Shown here in pieces: positions 15,235-23,255 of a stretch of DNA of 64,000 nt. This DNA comes from Paramagnetospirillum marisnigri. Lineage in GTDB: Bacteria; Pseudomonadota; Alphaproteobacteria; Rhodospirillales; Magnetospirillaceae. The stretch lies in NCBI RefSeq assembly GCF_001650715.1, contig NZ_LWQT01000044.1:62001-126000 (forward strand), read 5' to 3'. A model generated the notes under the pieces. That model did no database searches, had not been told where the DNA came from, and was given only the letters and a program-made list of their open reading frames with translations. Numbering within the stretch: the first letter of the stretch is position 1; each line of letters opens with the position of its first letter. The position numbers were made by a program, and so were the translations under genes.

Positions 15235-17492
15235 GCCAGATTGGCCGAGGCCGGGAAATTCAGCCGGATGGTGGTGCCGTGGCCCGCCGTGCTGTCCAGG
15301 TCCAGCGTGCCGCCATGCAGTTCGATCAGGGCCTTGACGATGGGCAGTCCCAGGCCGGTGCCGGCATGGGTGATCATCATGTCGTCATGGGCCTGACGGA
15401 AGGGTTCCAGGACCCGGGCGTGCAATTCCGGCGGAATGCCGATTCCGGTATCGGCCACGGAAATACTGATGCCGCCATCGGGCCTTTGGCTGGAGACGAC
15501 GGTGATTCGGCCGCCCTGGGGGGTGAATTTCAGCGAGTTCGACAGCAGGTTCAACAGCATCTGCTTCACCAGCCGCTCATCCACATTGGCCTGGGGAAGG
15601 GGGCCGGCATGGTTGTTCTCGATGCGGACGCCCTGTTCGCGGGCAAAGCCGGTCAGCAGGGTGATGACCCGCTCGATCAGGGGGGCCAGATCGCAAGGCT
15701 GCGGCCGCAGCTCCATTTTGCCGGATTCCACCTTGGACAGGTCCAGGATGTCGTTGATCATCATCAGAAGATGTTCCCCGGCCTCGCGAATCAGGCGGAC
15801 GCCCTCGATCTGTTTTTCGGGCATGGGACCATAGATGCCAACCTCGAGCACCTCGGCGAAGCCCAGCACGGCGTTGAGCGGCGTGCGCAATTCGTGGCTC
15901 ATATGGGCCAGGAAACGCGATTTGGCCTGGTCGCTTTCCTCCAGGCGGGCATTCAGGTTCCGGATGGTCCGCATCTGGCGCAGGATCACGTCATTGAGCG
16001 CGGTGCGCAGCGAGCGGGCGATGTCGATCTTCCACCGCGGCCAGGGACGGGAATGGCCGCGCCGTTCCTCAACCCAGCGGGCGAAGGATTCCCGGGGCAG
16101 ATAGTTTCCCGCCCGCTTTGCCTGCTCCACCTGATGGGGATTGGCACCGCCCCAGACCGTGGTCCGCACCGTTTCGGGACGGAACCACAAGATCATATGG
16201 CGGCCTTCCTCGCCCACGGTGATGGCCAGCACCCCAGAAGCATAGTCGGAGTGACGGGAAAAGGCGGGCAGGATGGCGGCGGCATGGTCGGTGGCGAAGA
16301 CGCCGTCCGCCAGAAGCGGGCGGCAGGCCCGCGAGAACGCCACCACATGCTCGTGGTCGGGGGCCTGGCCCACGGTGCGCACTTCCAGATGCTCGTCGTC
16401 GCTGTCGTCGCGATAGACCACCGCCGCACCCGACGAGGCGAAGAAGATGTCGGTCAGCTTGACATCGCCGTGGACCAGCGGCGACACGAAATCGTCGGCG
16501 CCCGCGATCTGTTCCAGCAGCTTGGCGTGCAGGATCACATGGCGGGCGCGGGCATCGCGCTCCTCGGCGGTTTCCGTGGCCGACAGCCGCATGGCCAGGC
16601 CGGTGGTGATGGTCATCACCTGCTGGCGGGCGGGAATGCTGACCCGGTGGGGCTGGCGGTGATGTCCCACCACCAGGCCCCACAACCGTCCCTCGTTGAT
16701 GATGGAGATGGACATGGCGCCATCGACGCCCAGATTGCGCTGATACAGGCGATGGACCGGCGACAGGCTGCGCAGCCGCGAAAAGGTCAGGTCGAAGGGC
16801 GCGCCGCTGCGGGGGTCCAGGGGCGGGTCCAATTCGGCGGGGTCGTAGTCGCGACGAGGAACGAAACGGCAGGGGCTGAGCAGATACAGGGCGCGCGCCT
16901 GCGCCGGGATGTCGGCGGCGGGGAAGTGAAATCCGACGAAGCTTTCCTCCCATTGGTCGGTCTTGGACTCGGCCATGACCTCGCCATGCCCTTCCTCTTC
17001 GAAGCGATAGATCAGCACCCGCTCCATGCCGCTGATGCGGCGAATGGCCCGGGCGGCGATGTCGCAGAGGGCTTCCAGGGTATCGGCGTTGTTCAGGCGC
17101 TCCAGGACGGCGCCAAGATCGGTCAACTGCAGGGCAGAGGCCTTGTCCTCGTCGCAAAGCGGCTCGATCTCGATGAAGGTGGTGTGGTCATGGGTATGGA
17201 TAAAAGCGACGTGGTCCTGGTCCAACTGGAAAGCGCCATCGCTGCCGCAAGCCGCCAATTCGGGCCAGAGTTCACTCAGCCGGTGGCCTTCCAGCGGCCG
17301 CGCCAGACGGGGAATCATGGCATGGTTGTCGCTGGCCGACAGGATCGTTCCGTGCCGGGTGTCGACGCACAGCATCACGCCATGGGGCTGGATGCAGGCG
17401 GCATGGTGGAGTGCCTCGGTCTCGCAGTGATCGCGAACGGGCCCCCCGCTCGCTTGCGCCCCGGTCTGGCTTGGCATCATTTGATCGCGCAA
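15231..17492 (-). CDS. bphP: Bacteriophytochrome histidine kinase
   Basis: 753 aa. Order: N-terminal extension with Cys23 (bilin attachment residue, DHCETEALHHAACIQPHG context), PAS (about 25-130), GAF with the chromophore-pocket motif FPAADIPAQAR (about 190-215), PHY (about 320-500), HisKA with the phospho-acceptor His533 in HMSHELRTPLN, and an HATPase domain (N box NLLSNSLKF, G1 VADTGIGIPPE, G2 GTGLGLPIV). It is a red/far-red light sensor kinase that covalently binds biliverdin. The TTG at 17492 has AGGA close upstream; ATGs at 17480 and 17477 lack a good site. No response regulator is adjacent, so the phosphorelay target is elsewhere. Divergent from a CRP/FNR regulator. Confidence 0.92.
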   Translation of the reverse strand: MRDQMMPSQTGAQASGGPVRDHCETEALHHAACIQPHGVMLCVDTRHGTILSASDNHAMIPRLARPLEGHRLSELWPELAACGSDGAFQLDQDHVAFIHTHDHTTFIEIEPLCDEDKASALQLTDLGAVLERLNNADTLEALCDIAARAIRRISGMERVLIYRFEEEGHGEVMAESKTDQWEESFVGFHFPAADIPAQARALYLLSPCRFVPRRDYDPAELDPPLDPRSGAPFDLTFSRLRSLSPVHRLYQRNLGVDGAMSISIINEGRLWGLVVGHHRQPHRVSIPARQQVMTITTGLAMRLSATETAEERDARARHVILHAKLLEQIAGADDFVSPLVHGDVKLTDIFFASSGAAVVYRDDSDDEHLEVRTVGQAPDHEHVVAFSRACRPLLADGVFATDHAAAILPAFSRHSDYASGVLAITVGEEGRHMILWFRPETVRTTVWGGANPHQVEQAKRAGNYLPRESFARWVEERRGHSRPWPRWKIDIARSLRTALNDVILRQMRTIRNLNARLEESDQAKSRFLAHMSHELRTPLNAVLGFAEVLEVGIYGPMPEKQIEGVRLIREAGEHLLMMINDILDLSKVESGKMELRPQPCDLAPLIERVITLLTGFAREQGVRIENNHAGPLPQANVDERLVKQMLLNLLSNSLKFTPQGGRITVVSSQRPDGGISISVADTGIGIPPELHARVLEPFRQAHDDMMITHAGTGLGLPIVKALIELHGGTLDLDSTAGHGTTIRLNFPASANLA

Positions 17493-17524
17493 CCGTTCCT
17501 GCCCTGGCTGAAAGTCATACTTCC

Positions 17525-17538
17525 CATACCATGGTATG
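17525..17538. promoter_or_regulatory. 14-bp perfect palindrome upstream of bphP
   Basis: CATACCATGGTATG reads the same on both strands and lies 33 bases upstream of the bphP start in a short AT-rich patch of the divergent promoter region. It has the size and symmetry of a dimeric regulator site. The regulator is unknown. Confidence 0.4.
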
Positions 17539-17687
17539 ATAGCGAATATCCCGCCTGGGAAGAACGCGAATATACAACTTTGTTATTCAATCTGAAATCA
17601 TTCGAGTGCGCCTGGCCGCCAAGACCGAAGCGGGCCGCCGGTTTCGGCCGCGTTGACGCCGGGTGGTCAGGCGGTCCACCATGGCGG

Positions 17688-17719
17688 CGGTCCGGTTGCG
17701 GTCCGGTTGCGGTCCGGTC
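17688..17719. repeat. 11-bp tandem repeat, nearly three copies
   Basis: The unit CGGTCCGGTTG occurs twice in tandem and a third partial copy (CGGTCCGGTC) follows. It lies 22-53 bases before the CRP/FNR start. An 11-base period is close to one helical turn, so repeated contacts by one regulator on one DNA face are possible. Confidence 0.7.
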
Positions 17720-17740
17720 CGCGCATGGTTGGGATGGCCC

Positions 17741-18436
17741 ATGAAAGAGCATGAGATCGAGGCGGCCTGGCAAGGCCTGGCCTCCTGCGAGCGGTGCCAG
17801 ATCCGCGATCTCGTCCTGTTCGCCGATCTGGCGGGCGAGGATTTCGGGGTCATCCATCTGCCCATCGAGGATCTGTGGCTGCCACCCGGCGCGCCGCTCT
17901 ATCAGCCGGATCAGGCGGCCACCCATATCCACACGGTGCGAGAAGGTCTGTTCAAGCTGGAACAGTACCTGCCCGACGGCAACCGCCGCATCGTCAGCCT
18001 GTTGCGCCAGGGCGACGTGGCGGGGCTGGAGGCCATCGTCGCCGACCGCTACGAGCATGCGGCGGTGGCGTTGCAGGCCTCCAAGGTCTGTCGCATTCCC
18101 AAGGATGTGGTGGCGCGGCTGTCACCCAAGCTGAACCGGCAATTGATGAATAAGTGGCACGAGGCGGTGCGGCGTTCCCATGAATGCACCCGCGAACTGT
18201 CCACCGGCAGCGCCCGCCAGCGCCTGGCCCGGCTGTTCGGCCTGCTGGCGCCGCCTCTGGTGCCGCGCTGCCGCCTGTTCGGGCGGGAGGATGTGGGCGC
18301 CCTGCTCGGCATCACCACCGAGACCGCCAGCCGGGTGGTGGCCGAGTTCAAACGGAGCAGCATCATCACCGAGGTCGCGCCCAATCTGTTCGAGCGCGAC
18401 CTGGCCGCCCTGGAGCGCATCGCCGCCGAGGGGTGA
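17741..18436 (+). CDS. CRP/FNR-family transcriptional regulator
   Basis: 231 aa: an N-terminal cyclic-nucleotide-type beta-barrel (about 25-125; VREGLFKLEQYLPDGNRRIV, LLRQGDVAGLE) and a C-terminal winged helix (about 155-225) with the recognition helix TTETASRVVAEFKRSSII. The N-terminus has a C-x2-C pair (Cys16, Cys19) and a single central Cys117. This is short of the four ligands of canonical FNR, so oxygen sensing through an iron-sulfur cluster is possible but not shown. ATG 17741 follows GGGATGG. It sits between divergent bphP and convergent ccoG, which would fit redox or light/oxygen control of respiration (inference). Confidence 0.85.
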   Translation: MKEHEIEAAWQGLASCERCQIRDLVLFADLAGEDFGVIHLPIEDLWLPPGAPLYQPDQAATHIHTVREGLFKLEQYLPDGNRRIVSLLRQGDVAGLEAIVADRYEHAAVALQASKVCRIPKDVVARLSPKLNRQLMNKWHEAVRRSHECTRELSTGSARQRLARLFGLLAPPLVPRCRLFGREDVGALLGITTETASRVVAEFKRSSIITEVAPNLFERDLAALERIAAEG

Positions 18437-19876
18437 TCAGCGTTCCGGCCCGGCGAACAGGCTTTCGCTCACCACCCGTCCCTGGGGGCCGTCGAGGACG
18501 AAGCGCAGCGGCACCGCCTTGGCGGCGACCGAGGCGGACGGCGCCGACACGAAGAGCTGGAAGCTGCCGACGCTGTCGCGGGCGACGTCCAGATCCACCG
18601 TCTCGCCGCCCTTGCCGCCGCCGACCACGTCCATGCTGGCCCCGGCCAGGCCGTCCAGCGTCAGGCGATAGGTCCGGCCTTCCGACGACATGTTCAGCAC
18701 CTTGTAGACATAGCCGTTGCGGATGGAGCCGTCCGACATCTGCACGAATAGCGGCGAACGCTCGTGCAACACGTTGACGGTGGTGTCGGGGCGCGACACC
18801 AGACGGACCAGCATGACCGAGGCCACCGCCAGCAGAATGCCGCCATAGATCAATGTGCGCGGCCGGATCAGCCGCAGCCGGGTGGCAAGCCCCTGGCCAC
18901 GTGCCGCCAGATTGGCGGAAGAGTCATAGGACACCAGCCCGCGCGGCAGGCCGAAGCGGTCCATCACCGCGTTGCAGGCGTCGATGCACAAGCCGCAGCC
19001 AATGCAGGCCAACTGGTTGCCGTCGCGGATATCGATGCCGGTGGGGCAGACCTGGACGCAGGCGCGGCAGTCGACGCAATGGCCGCGCCCCTGGAAGTCG
19101 CGGTTGGCGGGGGCGGGAGCGCGGGCCTCGCCGCGCCAGGCCTCGTAGGAGATGATCAGGGAATGCTCGTCGAACATGGCCGACTGGAAGCGGCCATAGG
19201 GGCACATATAGATGCAGACCTGTTCGCGGGCGTAACCGGCCAACAGGAAGCAGAACCCACCCACCACGGCGATGGCGCCATAGGTGGCGGTGCTGGCCTG
19301 GCCGGTGAAGATCTCGCGCAGCATCTGGAAGGCGTCGCCGAAATACAGGGTGAAGCTGATGCCGCAGGCCGCCGAGATGGACAGCCAGACCAGGTTGACC
19401 AGCGCCTTCCGGGCGATCTTATTGGCGCCCAGGGGCTTCTTGTCGAAGGCGATGCGGGCGTTGCGGTCGCCGATCACCAGACGCTCCACCGCCACGAACA
19501 GATCGGTGTAGACCGTCTGCCAGCACAGGAAGCCGCACCAGATGCGCCCGGCCAGGGCGGTCATCAGGAACAGCGAAATGGCGGCGATGAACAGCAGGCC
19601 GGTCAGGTAGTAGACCTCTTGCGGCCAGATCTCGATGAAGAAGAAATAGGCCCGCCGTCCGGCCATGTCGGCCAGGATGGCCTGATCCGGCGCCCCCGGC
19701 CCCCGGTCCCAGCGGATCAGCGGCGCCAGATGCCAATAGGCCAGCAGCAGGGCCGTGGCCGCCCATTTCAGAGTGCGGAAGGTGCCCGATACCTTGCGGG
19801 GATGCACCTTCTGGGTGGCGACGTAGGCCGCCGAGGATTTACACTCGGCGACGGGGGACGGGTCGATGGCGGACAT
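18437..19876 (-). CDS. ccoG: Cytochrome c oxidase accessory protein CcoG (FixG/RdxA)
   Basis: 479 aa. Several membrane helices (TALLLAYWHLAPLI, LLFIAAISLFLMTAL, CGFLCWQTVYTDLF region) are followed by two ferredoxin-type clusters around residues 265-300: CVDCRACVQVCPTG and CIGCGLCIDACNA. The C-terminal domain is a periplasmic Ig-like FixG fold. CcoG helps to deliver copper to the cbb3-type oxidase by reducing Cu(II). AAGGATGACC precedes the ATG. Its stop directly abuts the stop of the convergent CRP gene. No ccoNOQP or ccoHIS genes are in the window, so ccoG is separated from the oxidase operon. A 33-aa membrane-protein gene lies 25 bases upstream. Confidence 0.92.
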   Translation of the reverse strand: MSAIDPSPVAECKSSAAYVATQKVHPRKVSGTFRTLKWAATALLLAYWHLAPLIRWDRGPGAPDQAILADMAGRRAYFFFIEIWPQEVYYLTGLLFIAAISLFLMTALAGRIWCGFLCWQTVYTDLFVAVERLVIGDRNARIAFDKKPLGANKIARKALVNLVWLSISAACGISFTLYFGDAFQMLREIFTGQASTATYGAIAVVGGFCFLLAGYAREQVCIYMCPYGRFQSAMFDEHSLIISYEAWRGEARAPAPANRDFQGRGHCVDCRACVQVCPTGIDIRDGNQLACIGCGLCIDACNAVMDRFGLPRGLVSYDSSANLAARGQGLATRLRLIRPRTLIYGGILLAVASVMLVRLVSRPDTTVNVLHERSPLFVQMSDGSIRNGYVYKVLNMSSEGRTYRLTLDGLAGASMDVVGGGKGGETVDLDVARDSVGSFQLFVSAPSASVAAKAVPLRFVLDGPQGRVVSESLFAGPER

Positions 19877-19901
19877 GGGTCATCCTTGGCGATAGTGGTG
19901 T

Positions 19902-20003
19902 TCAGCGCTTCTTGACCAGCATGAAGGCCAGCAGCCCGAAGCTGATGACCAGGATCGAAACCAGGCCGCCCAGGGCGATATAGGCATCGGTGTCGAGATG
20001 CAT
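19902..20003 (-). CDS. 33-aa single-pass membrane protein upstream of ccoG
   Basis: A very short frame with an excellent AAGGAG eight bases before the ATG. The product begins MHLDTDAYIA, has one hydrophobic helix (LGGLVSILVISFGLLAFMLV) and ends KKR, so it is an N-out/C-in single-pass peptide. It ends 25 bases before ccoG and probably shares its transcript. It is unlike CcoQ or CcoS as I know them. A small subunit or maturation factor of the cbb3 system is a reasonable guess from position only. Confidence 0.65.
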   Translation of the reverse strand: MHLDTDAYIALGGLVSILVISFGLLAFMLVKKR

Positions 20004-20103
20004 GAAAAGGACTCCTTGAATGGCCGATATGCCAAGTCTCGGAGCCTACGGAAGCCCATGGGGCGGCCGCATTGACAATTCGCAGTGCAGGCTGAAAAGA
20101 GTC

Positions 20104-21717
20104 TCAAGGTGCCAGGTGGTGATAGGCCGGGCGGGTGGCGATGCGGCTGTCCTCGACGGCGCCGCCCACGGTGAAGTGATAGAGCGACTGCCACTCCTCG
20201 GAACCGGCCGCCAGCCCCAGCAGGGCATGGACCTCGTCGTCGTGATAGCAGCCGATGCCGGTGCCCGCCACCCCGGCGGCGGTGGCTTCCAGATAGAGGA
20301 CCTGGCCGATCATCCCCGCCTCCCAGAACAGGCGGCGATAGGCCCAGGCGCCCTCCTCGGCCAGGGTGCGGGCGAAATCGGCCAGCATGCCCAGGCTGAA
20401 GGCGCCGTTGCCCGCGATGGACTGCTGGCAGGACAGATGCGCCGCCGCCCAGCGGATATCGCCATCTCGCAGCCGGAACAGCGGCAGCGGGCAGGATTCC
20501 ACCGCGTCCCAGGCGAAGCCGGACTCGCAGGCGGCGGGCAGGCGGTCCGCCGCCTGCGGGTCGCGGATCAGGGCGTAGAGGCCGGGGCTCAGCCCCTCGA
20601 CCCGATGGACGAACAGGGCCAGGGCGCCGATACGTGGCGCCCAGGGGAAAGCCCGCCACGGCACCGCCTCGGCATCCGGCAAGGTGGCGGCCAGCATCCG
20701 GAAGAAGGCGTCGCGGCCCAGCCCGGTCTTGTTGTCCATGCGCTGGGCGCTGCGGCGGCGGCGGATGATGTCGCCCGCCGGTTCGCCACTGCCGAGAAGG
20801 CTGCCGAAGCGCAGGGGCGGCGCGACAATCGGGGCGGCATCGGGGCGATGGGCGCAGGCCAGGGCCTCGCCGATCACCGGCCAGCTTTCATGAATGTCGC
20901 CCAGCCGGTTGGCGGCGCCGAACCAGTGCCCCTCGACCGGTTCCAGCACCGGTTCCGCCAGCGCCAGGGGCGAGACCACGCAGATCAGGTCGGGATGCTC
21001 GGGCTCCTCGGGGTGATGGGCATCGGCGCGGTCCAGTCCCAGCAGATGGGCAAGGCGATCGTCGCCCGGTCCGGCCAGGGCGCGCACCCGCCAGCCCAGG
21101 CAGGCCCCGGCATAACTCGCCGCCGCCAGGGCGTGCCCGGCGTCATGCTGGCAATAGCGCAAGGCCCGTTCGCCGTATTTCCAGGCCTCGCGCCAGGGAA
21201 TGGCCGACAGCGCCAGCAGGAAGGTGCCCTCGGGCAGGGGAGCGGGCAGGCGCTCCAGGCGGCAGCGTTCCTCCAGGGCATGGTGATAGGGGGCGTAGTG
21301 GTAGAGCGCCGGTGCCTCGCCGATACAATCCAGGGCGGGCAGCACCACCCAGCCCTCGGTGGGGTGCAGATTGCCGCTGCTGGGATTGTTGCGCAGCGCC
21401 CAACTGGCGCCGCCCGCCTCCTTCCAGGCCGACAGGCCCAGCGCCAGTTCCAGGAACAGCCCCAGCGCCAGTTCCAGGAACAGCCCCAGCGACCCGGCGT
21501 CCAGCGGCGCGGGCGGAGTCTCGGCCAGGGCGGCGAAGGCGGGGGTCGGGCGCTCGGGCGACAGCGGCAGCGCCACCCGGCGCGCCCCGTCGAAGCGGCG
21601 GAAAGGGTCGGGCTGGCTGTCCCAGTCCAGATATCCAGGGCCAAGGGCGTAGCGATCGGCGGCGTGCTTGGTGCGGCGGTGATAGGCGGTGATCCGGCGG
21701 ATGGCATTTTCGGGCAT
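20104..21717 (-). CDS. SagB/ThcOx-type nitroreductase-family protein, duplicated domain
   Basis: 537 aa containing two nitroreductase-like halves. The first (about 55-270) has NNPSSGNLHPTEG, the family's FMN/SagB signature, and RYCQHDAGHALAAASYAG. The second (about 300-530) has RRRSAQRMD and ends with GMIGQVLYLEATAAGVAGTG and GCYHDDEVHALLGL. SagB-type enzymes oxidise azolines to azoles in RiPP pathways, but stand-alone relatives are common and of unknown substrate. ATG 21717 has GGAG nine bases upstream; an ATG two codons earlier is an alternative. An in-frame 24-base tandem duplication (21439-21486) duplicates eight residues near residue 80. No cyclodehydratase or precursor peptide is seen nearby. 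Confidence 0.8.
   Translation of the reverse strand: MPENAIRRITAYHRRTKHAADRYALGPGYLDWDSQPDPFRRFDGARRVALPLSPERPTPAFAALAETPPAPLDAGSLGLFLELALGLFLELALGLSAWKEAGGASWALRNNPSSGNLHPTEGWVVLPALDCIGEAPALYHYAPYHHALEERCRLERLPAPLPEGTFLLALSAIPWREAWKYGERALRYCQHDAGHALAAASYAGACLGWRVRALAGPGDDRLAHLLGLDRADAHHPEEPEHPDLICVVSPLALAEPVLEPVEGHWFGAANRLGDIHESWPVIGEALACAHRPDAAPIVAPPLRFGSLLGSGEPAGDIIRRRRSAQRMDNKTGLGRDAFFRMLAATLPDAEAVPWRAFPWAPRIGALALFVHRVEGLSPGLYALIRDPQAADRLPAACESGFAWDAVESCPLPLFRLRDGDIRWAAAHLSCQQSIAGNGAFSLGMLADFARTLAEEGAWAYRRLFWEAGMIGQVLYLEATAAGVAGTGIGCYHDDEVHALLGLAAGSEEWQSLYHFTVGGAVEDSRIATRPAYHHLAP
21439..21486. repeat. 24-bp in-frame tandem duplication in the SagB-like gene
   Basis: Two identical 24-base units sit head to tail, followed by the first five bases of a third. 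They encode the repeated peptide LGLFLELA twice. The duplication keeps the frame and looks recent because the copies are identical. Confidence 0.85.
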
Positions 21718-21795
21718 AAACATCTTCTCCGCTGCCGATCTGGCTCCTATATTGGAATGATCGCAAAGAAACTCCAAGGGAAAGGACCGCGGATC

Positions 21796-22155
21796 ATGGA
21801 TCGCCCCCTCGCCGACCTCGCCGGGGAACGGCTGGTTCGCAAGGCGCCGAACCAGATTCTGGCGCTCGAAGCGGGCGACCAGACCTATATCCGCGACAGT
21901 CTGGCGGCCATCGAGGCGGCCTATGGGGTGGCGGCCCTGCCCGACATTCCCATCCAGCTGATGCCGGGCCGCACCCTGATGCGGCTGCTGGTGGATTTGC
22001 GCGCCACGCTGCGCCCGGCCAATGACGAGCAGCGCGAGGCCTGGGGCCGTCTGGCCGGGGCCATCCTGATCCTGGATACCGCCTGCGCCTTCGCCAACGA
22101 GCATCTGCTGGCGCAGCAGCGCCGCCGTCAGGCCGAGGAACTGGACCCGGACTGA
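21796..22155 (+). CDS. Hypothetical protein, 119 aa
   Basis: A 119-aa soluble, mostly helical protein, divergent from the SagB-like gene. It starts MDRPLADLAGERLVRKAPNQ and has a middle LMPGRTLMRLLVDLRATL. The C-terminal half (GAILILDTACAFANEHLLAQ) is a long helix ending in an Arg/Gln-rich tail. AAAGGA nine bases before the ATG sets the start and excludes an in-frame ATG at 21757. I do not recognise a family. The divergent 78-base spacer could be a shared promoter with the SagB-like gene. Confidence 0.6.
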   Translation: MDRPLADLAGERLVRKAPNQILALEAGDQTYIRDSLAAIEAAYGVAALPDIPIQLMPGRTLMRLLVDLRATLRPANDEQREAWGRLAGAILILDTACAFANEHLLAQQRRRQAEELDPD

Positions 22156-22167
22156 GTCAGTCCAACG

Positions 22168-22304
22168 GCCGCAATGCCTGACCTTTGGTCGGCATTGCGG
22201 CGCCCTCATGCGCCGGGCGGGTTTCTCCGAAACCCTTGGCTTCGCCGCACGGGCGGCGCGGCCGCGCTTGCGGCCGTCCAGCGGTCGAAACATTCGACCG
22301 CTGG
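22168..22304. terminator. Two hairpins between convergent genes
   Basis: The first hairpin pairs GCCGCAATGCC with GGCATTGCGGC (about 22168-22201). The second pairs CCAGCGGTCGAA (22278-22289) with TTCGACCGCTGG (22293-22304) around a three-base loop and ends just before the stop of the minus-strand lipoprotein gene. Neither has a clean T-run, but the placement between converging genes suggests a bidirectional termination zone. Confidence 0.5.
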
Positions 22305-22306
22305 TA

Positions 22307-23107
22307 TCAGTTCCTCTTGCCCGGCCAGCAGCCGATCTTGTGGCGGGCCGCCTCCTGGCAATAGGCTTCCACCGCCTCGGGTGATCCCACCGCCAGCAGG
22401 CGGTGCCAGGTGCCGCGCTCGCCCATGCGGACGCTGATGATTTCCCGCTCCAGCCCCTTGGGGCGCAGCCGCAGCCAGTCCTTCTCGGCATCGGCCAGCA
22501 CCCGATAGGACCCGATCTGCACCTTGGCCACGGCCGGGGGATCGATGAAGGGCGGCACCACTTCGACCGGGACCGCCACATCCTTGGGAACCGCCGGTTC
22601 GGCGGCGACCGGAGCCGGAGCGGGTGCCGGTTCGGCGGTCTGGCGCTCCAGCTCCACCTTGGCGGGGGGCAGGCCGGCGGCGGCGGCCTTGCCCAGCCAG
22701 TGCAGGCCCAGGGTCCGGTCGGGGGGCAGGGTGTTGCCGCCCTTGAGATAGAGCATGCCCAGATTGTACTGGGCCGAGATCACCCCGGCATCGGCCGCCA
22801 CCTGATACAAATCCCGCGCCTTGGCGGCGTCCTGCTCCACCCCCAGGCCCTGGCGGTAGAGATGGCCCAGATTGCGGGCGGCCTCGGCGTCGCCGAAGCG
22901 GGCGGCGCGCTCCCAGCGGTTGGCGGCCTCGGGGTAGAAGCCTTCGTGGAAGGCGGCGAGCCCGTCATAGAACAGGCCGTCTCGCACGGTCTGCATGCCG
23001 TCCTTGCGCTCGGCGCAGGCGCCCAGCAGGGCCAGGGCGGCGATCAGGGCCATGCTCCTGGCGCAATGGCCCATGATTTTGGTCGTCGCAGGGAATCGGA
23101 TCGGCAT
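22307..23107 (-). CDS. Sel1-repeat and SPOR-domain lipoprotein
   Basis: About 266 aa. A lipoprotein signal (MALIAALALLGACAE, lipobox LGAC) leads to Sel1-like repeats (about 60-165; AANRWERAARFGDAEAARNL, LYRQGLGVEQDAAKARDLY, AQYNLGMLYLKGG). A Pro/Ala-rich linker and a C-terminal SPOR-type domain follow (VAKVQIGSYRVLADAEKDWL to the end). It is likely anchored in an envelope membrane with the SPOR domain touching septal peptidoglycan. Possible starts are ATG 23107, 23074 and 23053; none has an ideal ribosome-binding site, and the longest is given. The domain set is similar in concept to the SPOR lipoprotein at 12855. Confidence 0.8.
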   Translation of the reverse strand: MPIRFPATTKIMGHCARSMALIAALALLGACAERKDGMQTVRDGLFYDGLAAFHEGFYPEAANRWERAARFGDAEAARNLGHLYRQGLGVEQDAAKARDLYQVAADAGVISAQYNLGMLYLKGGNTLPPDRTLGLHWLGKAAAAGLPPAKVELERQTAEPAPAPAPVAAEPAVPKDVAVPVEVVPPFIDPPAVAKVQIGSYRVLADAEKDWLRLRPKGLEREIISVRMGERGTWHRLLAVGSPEAVEAYCQEAARHKIGCWPGKRN

Positions 23108-23196
23108 GCGTGTATCACTCGGGAGGAGCCGCTGGAGCAGTCGCGGCGGGAATAAACTTTCGGTTATGTGGTTCCTCTCACAGTGCCTCGCCGCCC

Positions 23197-23231
23197 GGTC
23201 CGATACGATAACCGTCATGGTCCGATACGAT
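23197..23231. repeat. Direct repeat of 13 bases, 22 bases apart
   Basis: GGTCCGATACGAT occurs at 23197-23209 and again at 23219-23231. The 22-base spacing equals two helical turns, as expected for a regulator bound twice on one face. It lies in the divergent region upstream of the Sel1/SPOR lipoprotein. Confidence 0.6.
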
Positions 23232-23255
23232 CGTGCCTGCGAAATGGAACGCCAC

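Noticed and set aside
17741-18436. Canonical oxygen-sensing FNR
   Set aside because: Only a C-x2-C pair and one central Cys are visible; the four Fe-S ligands of FNR are not all present, so the name is not assigned.
20104-22581. Reading the SagB-like frame as one 825-aa protein including upstream DNA
   Set aside because: The extra N-terminal part is antisense to the 119-aa gene and runs into the lipoprotein region. A good ribosome-binding site precedes the internal ATG at 21717 and gives a complete two-domain protein.
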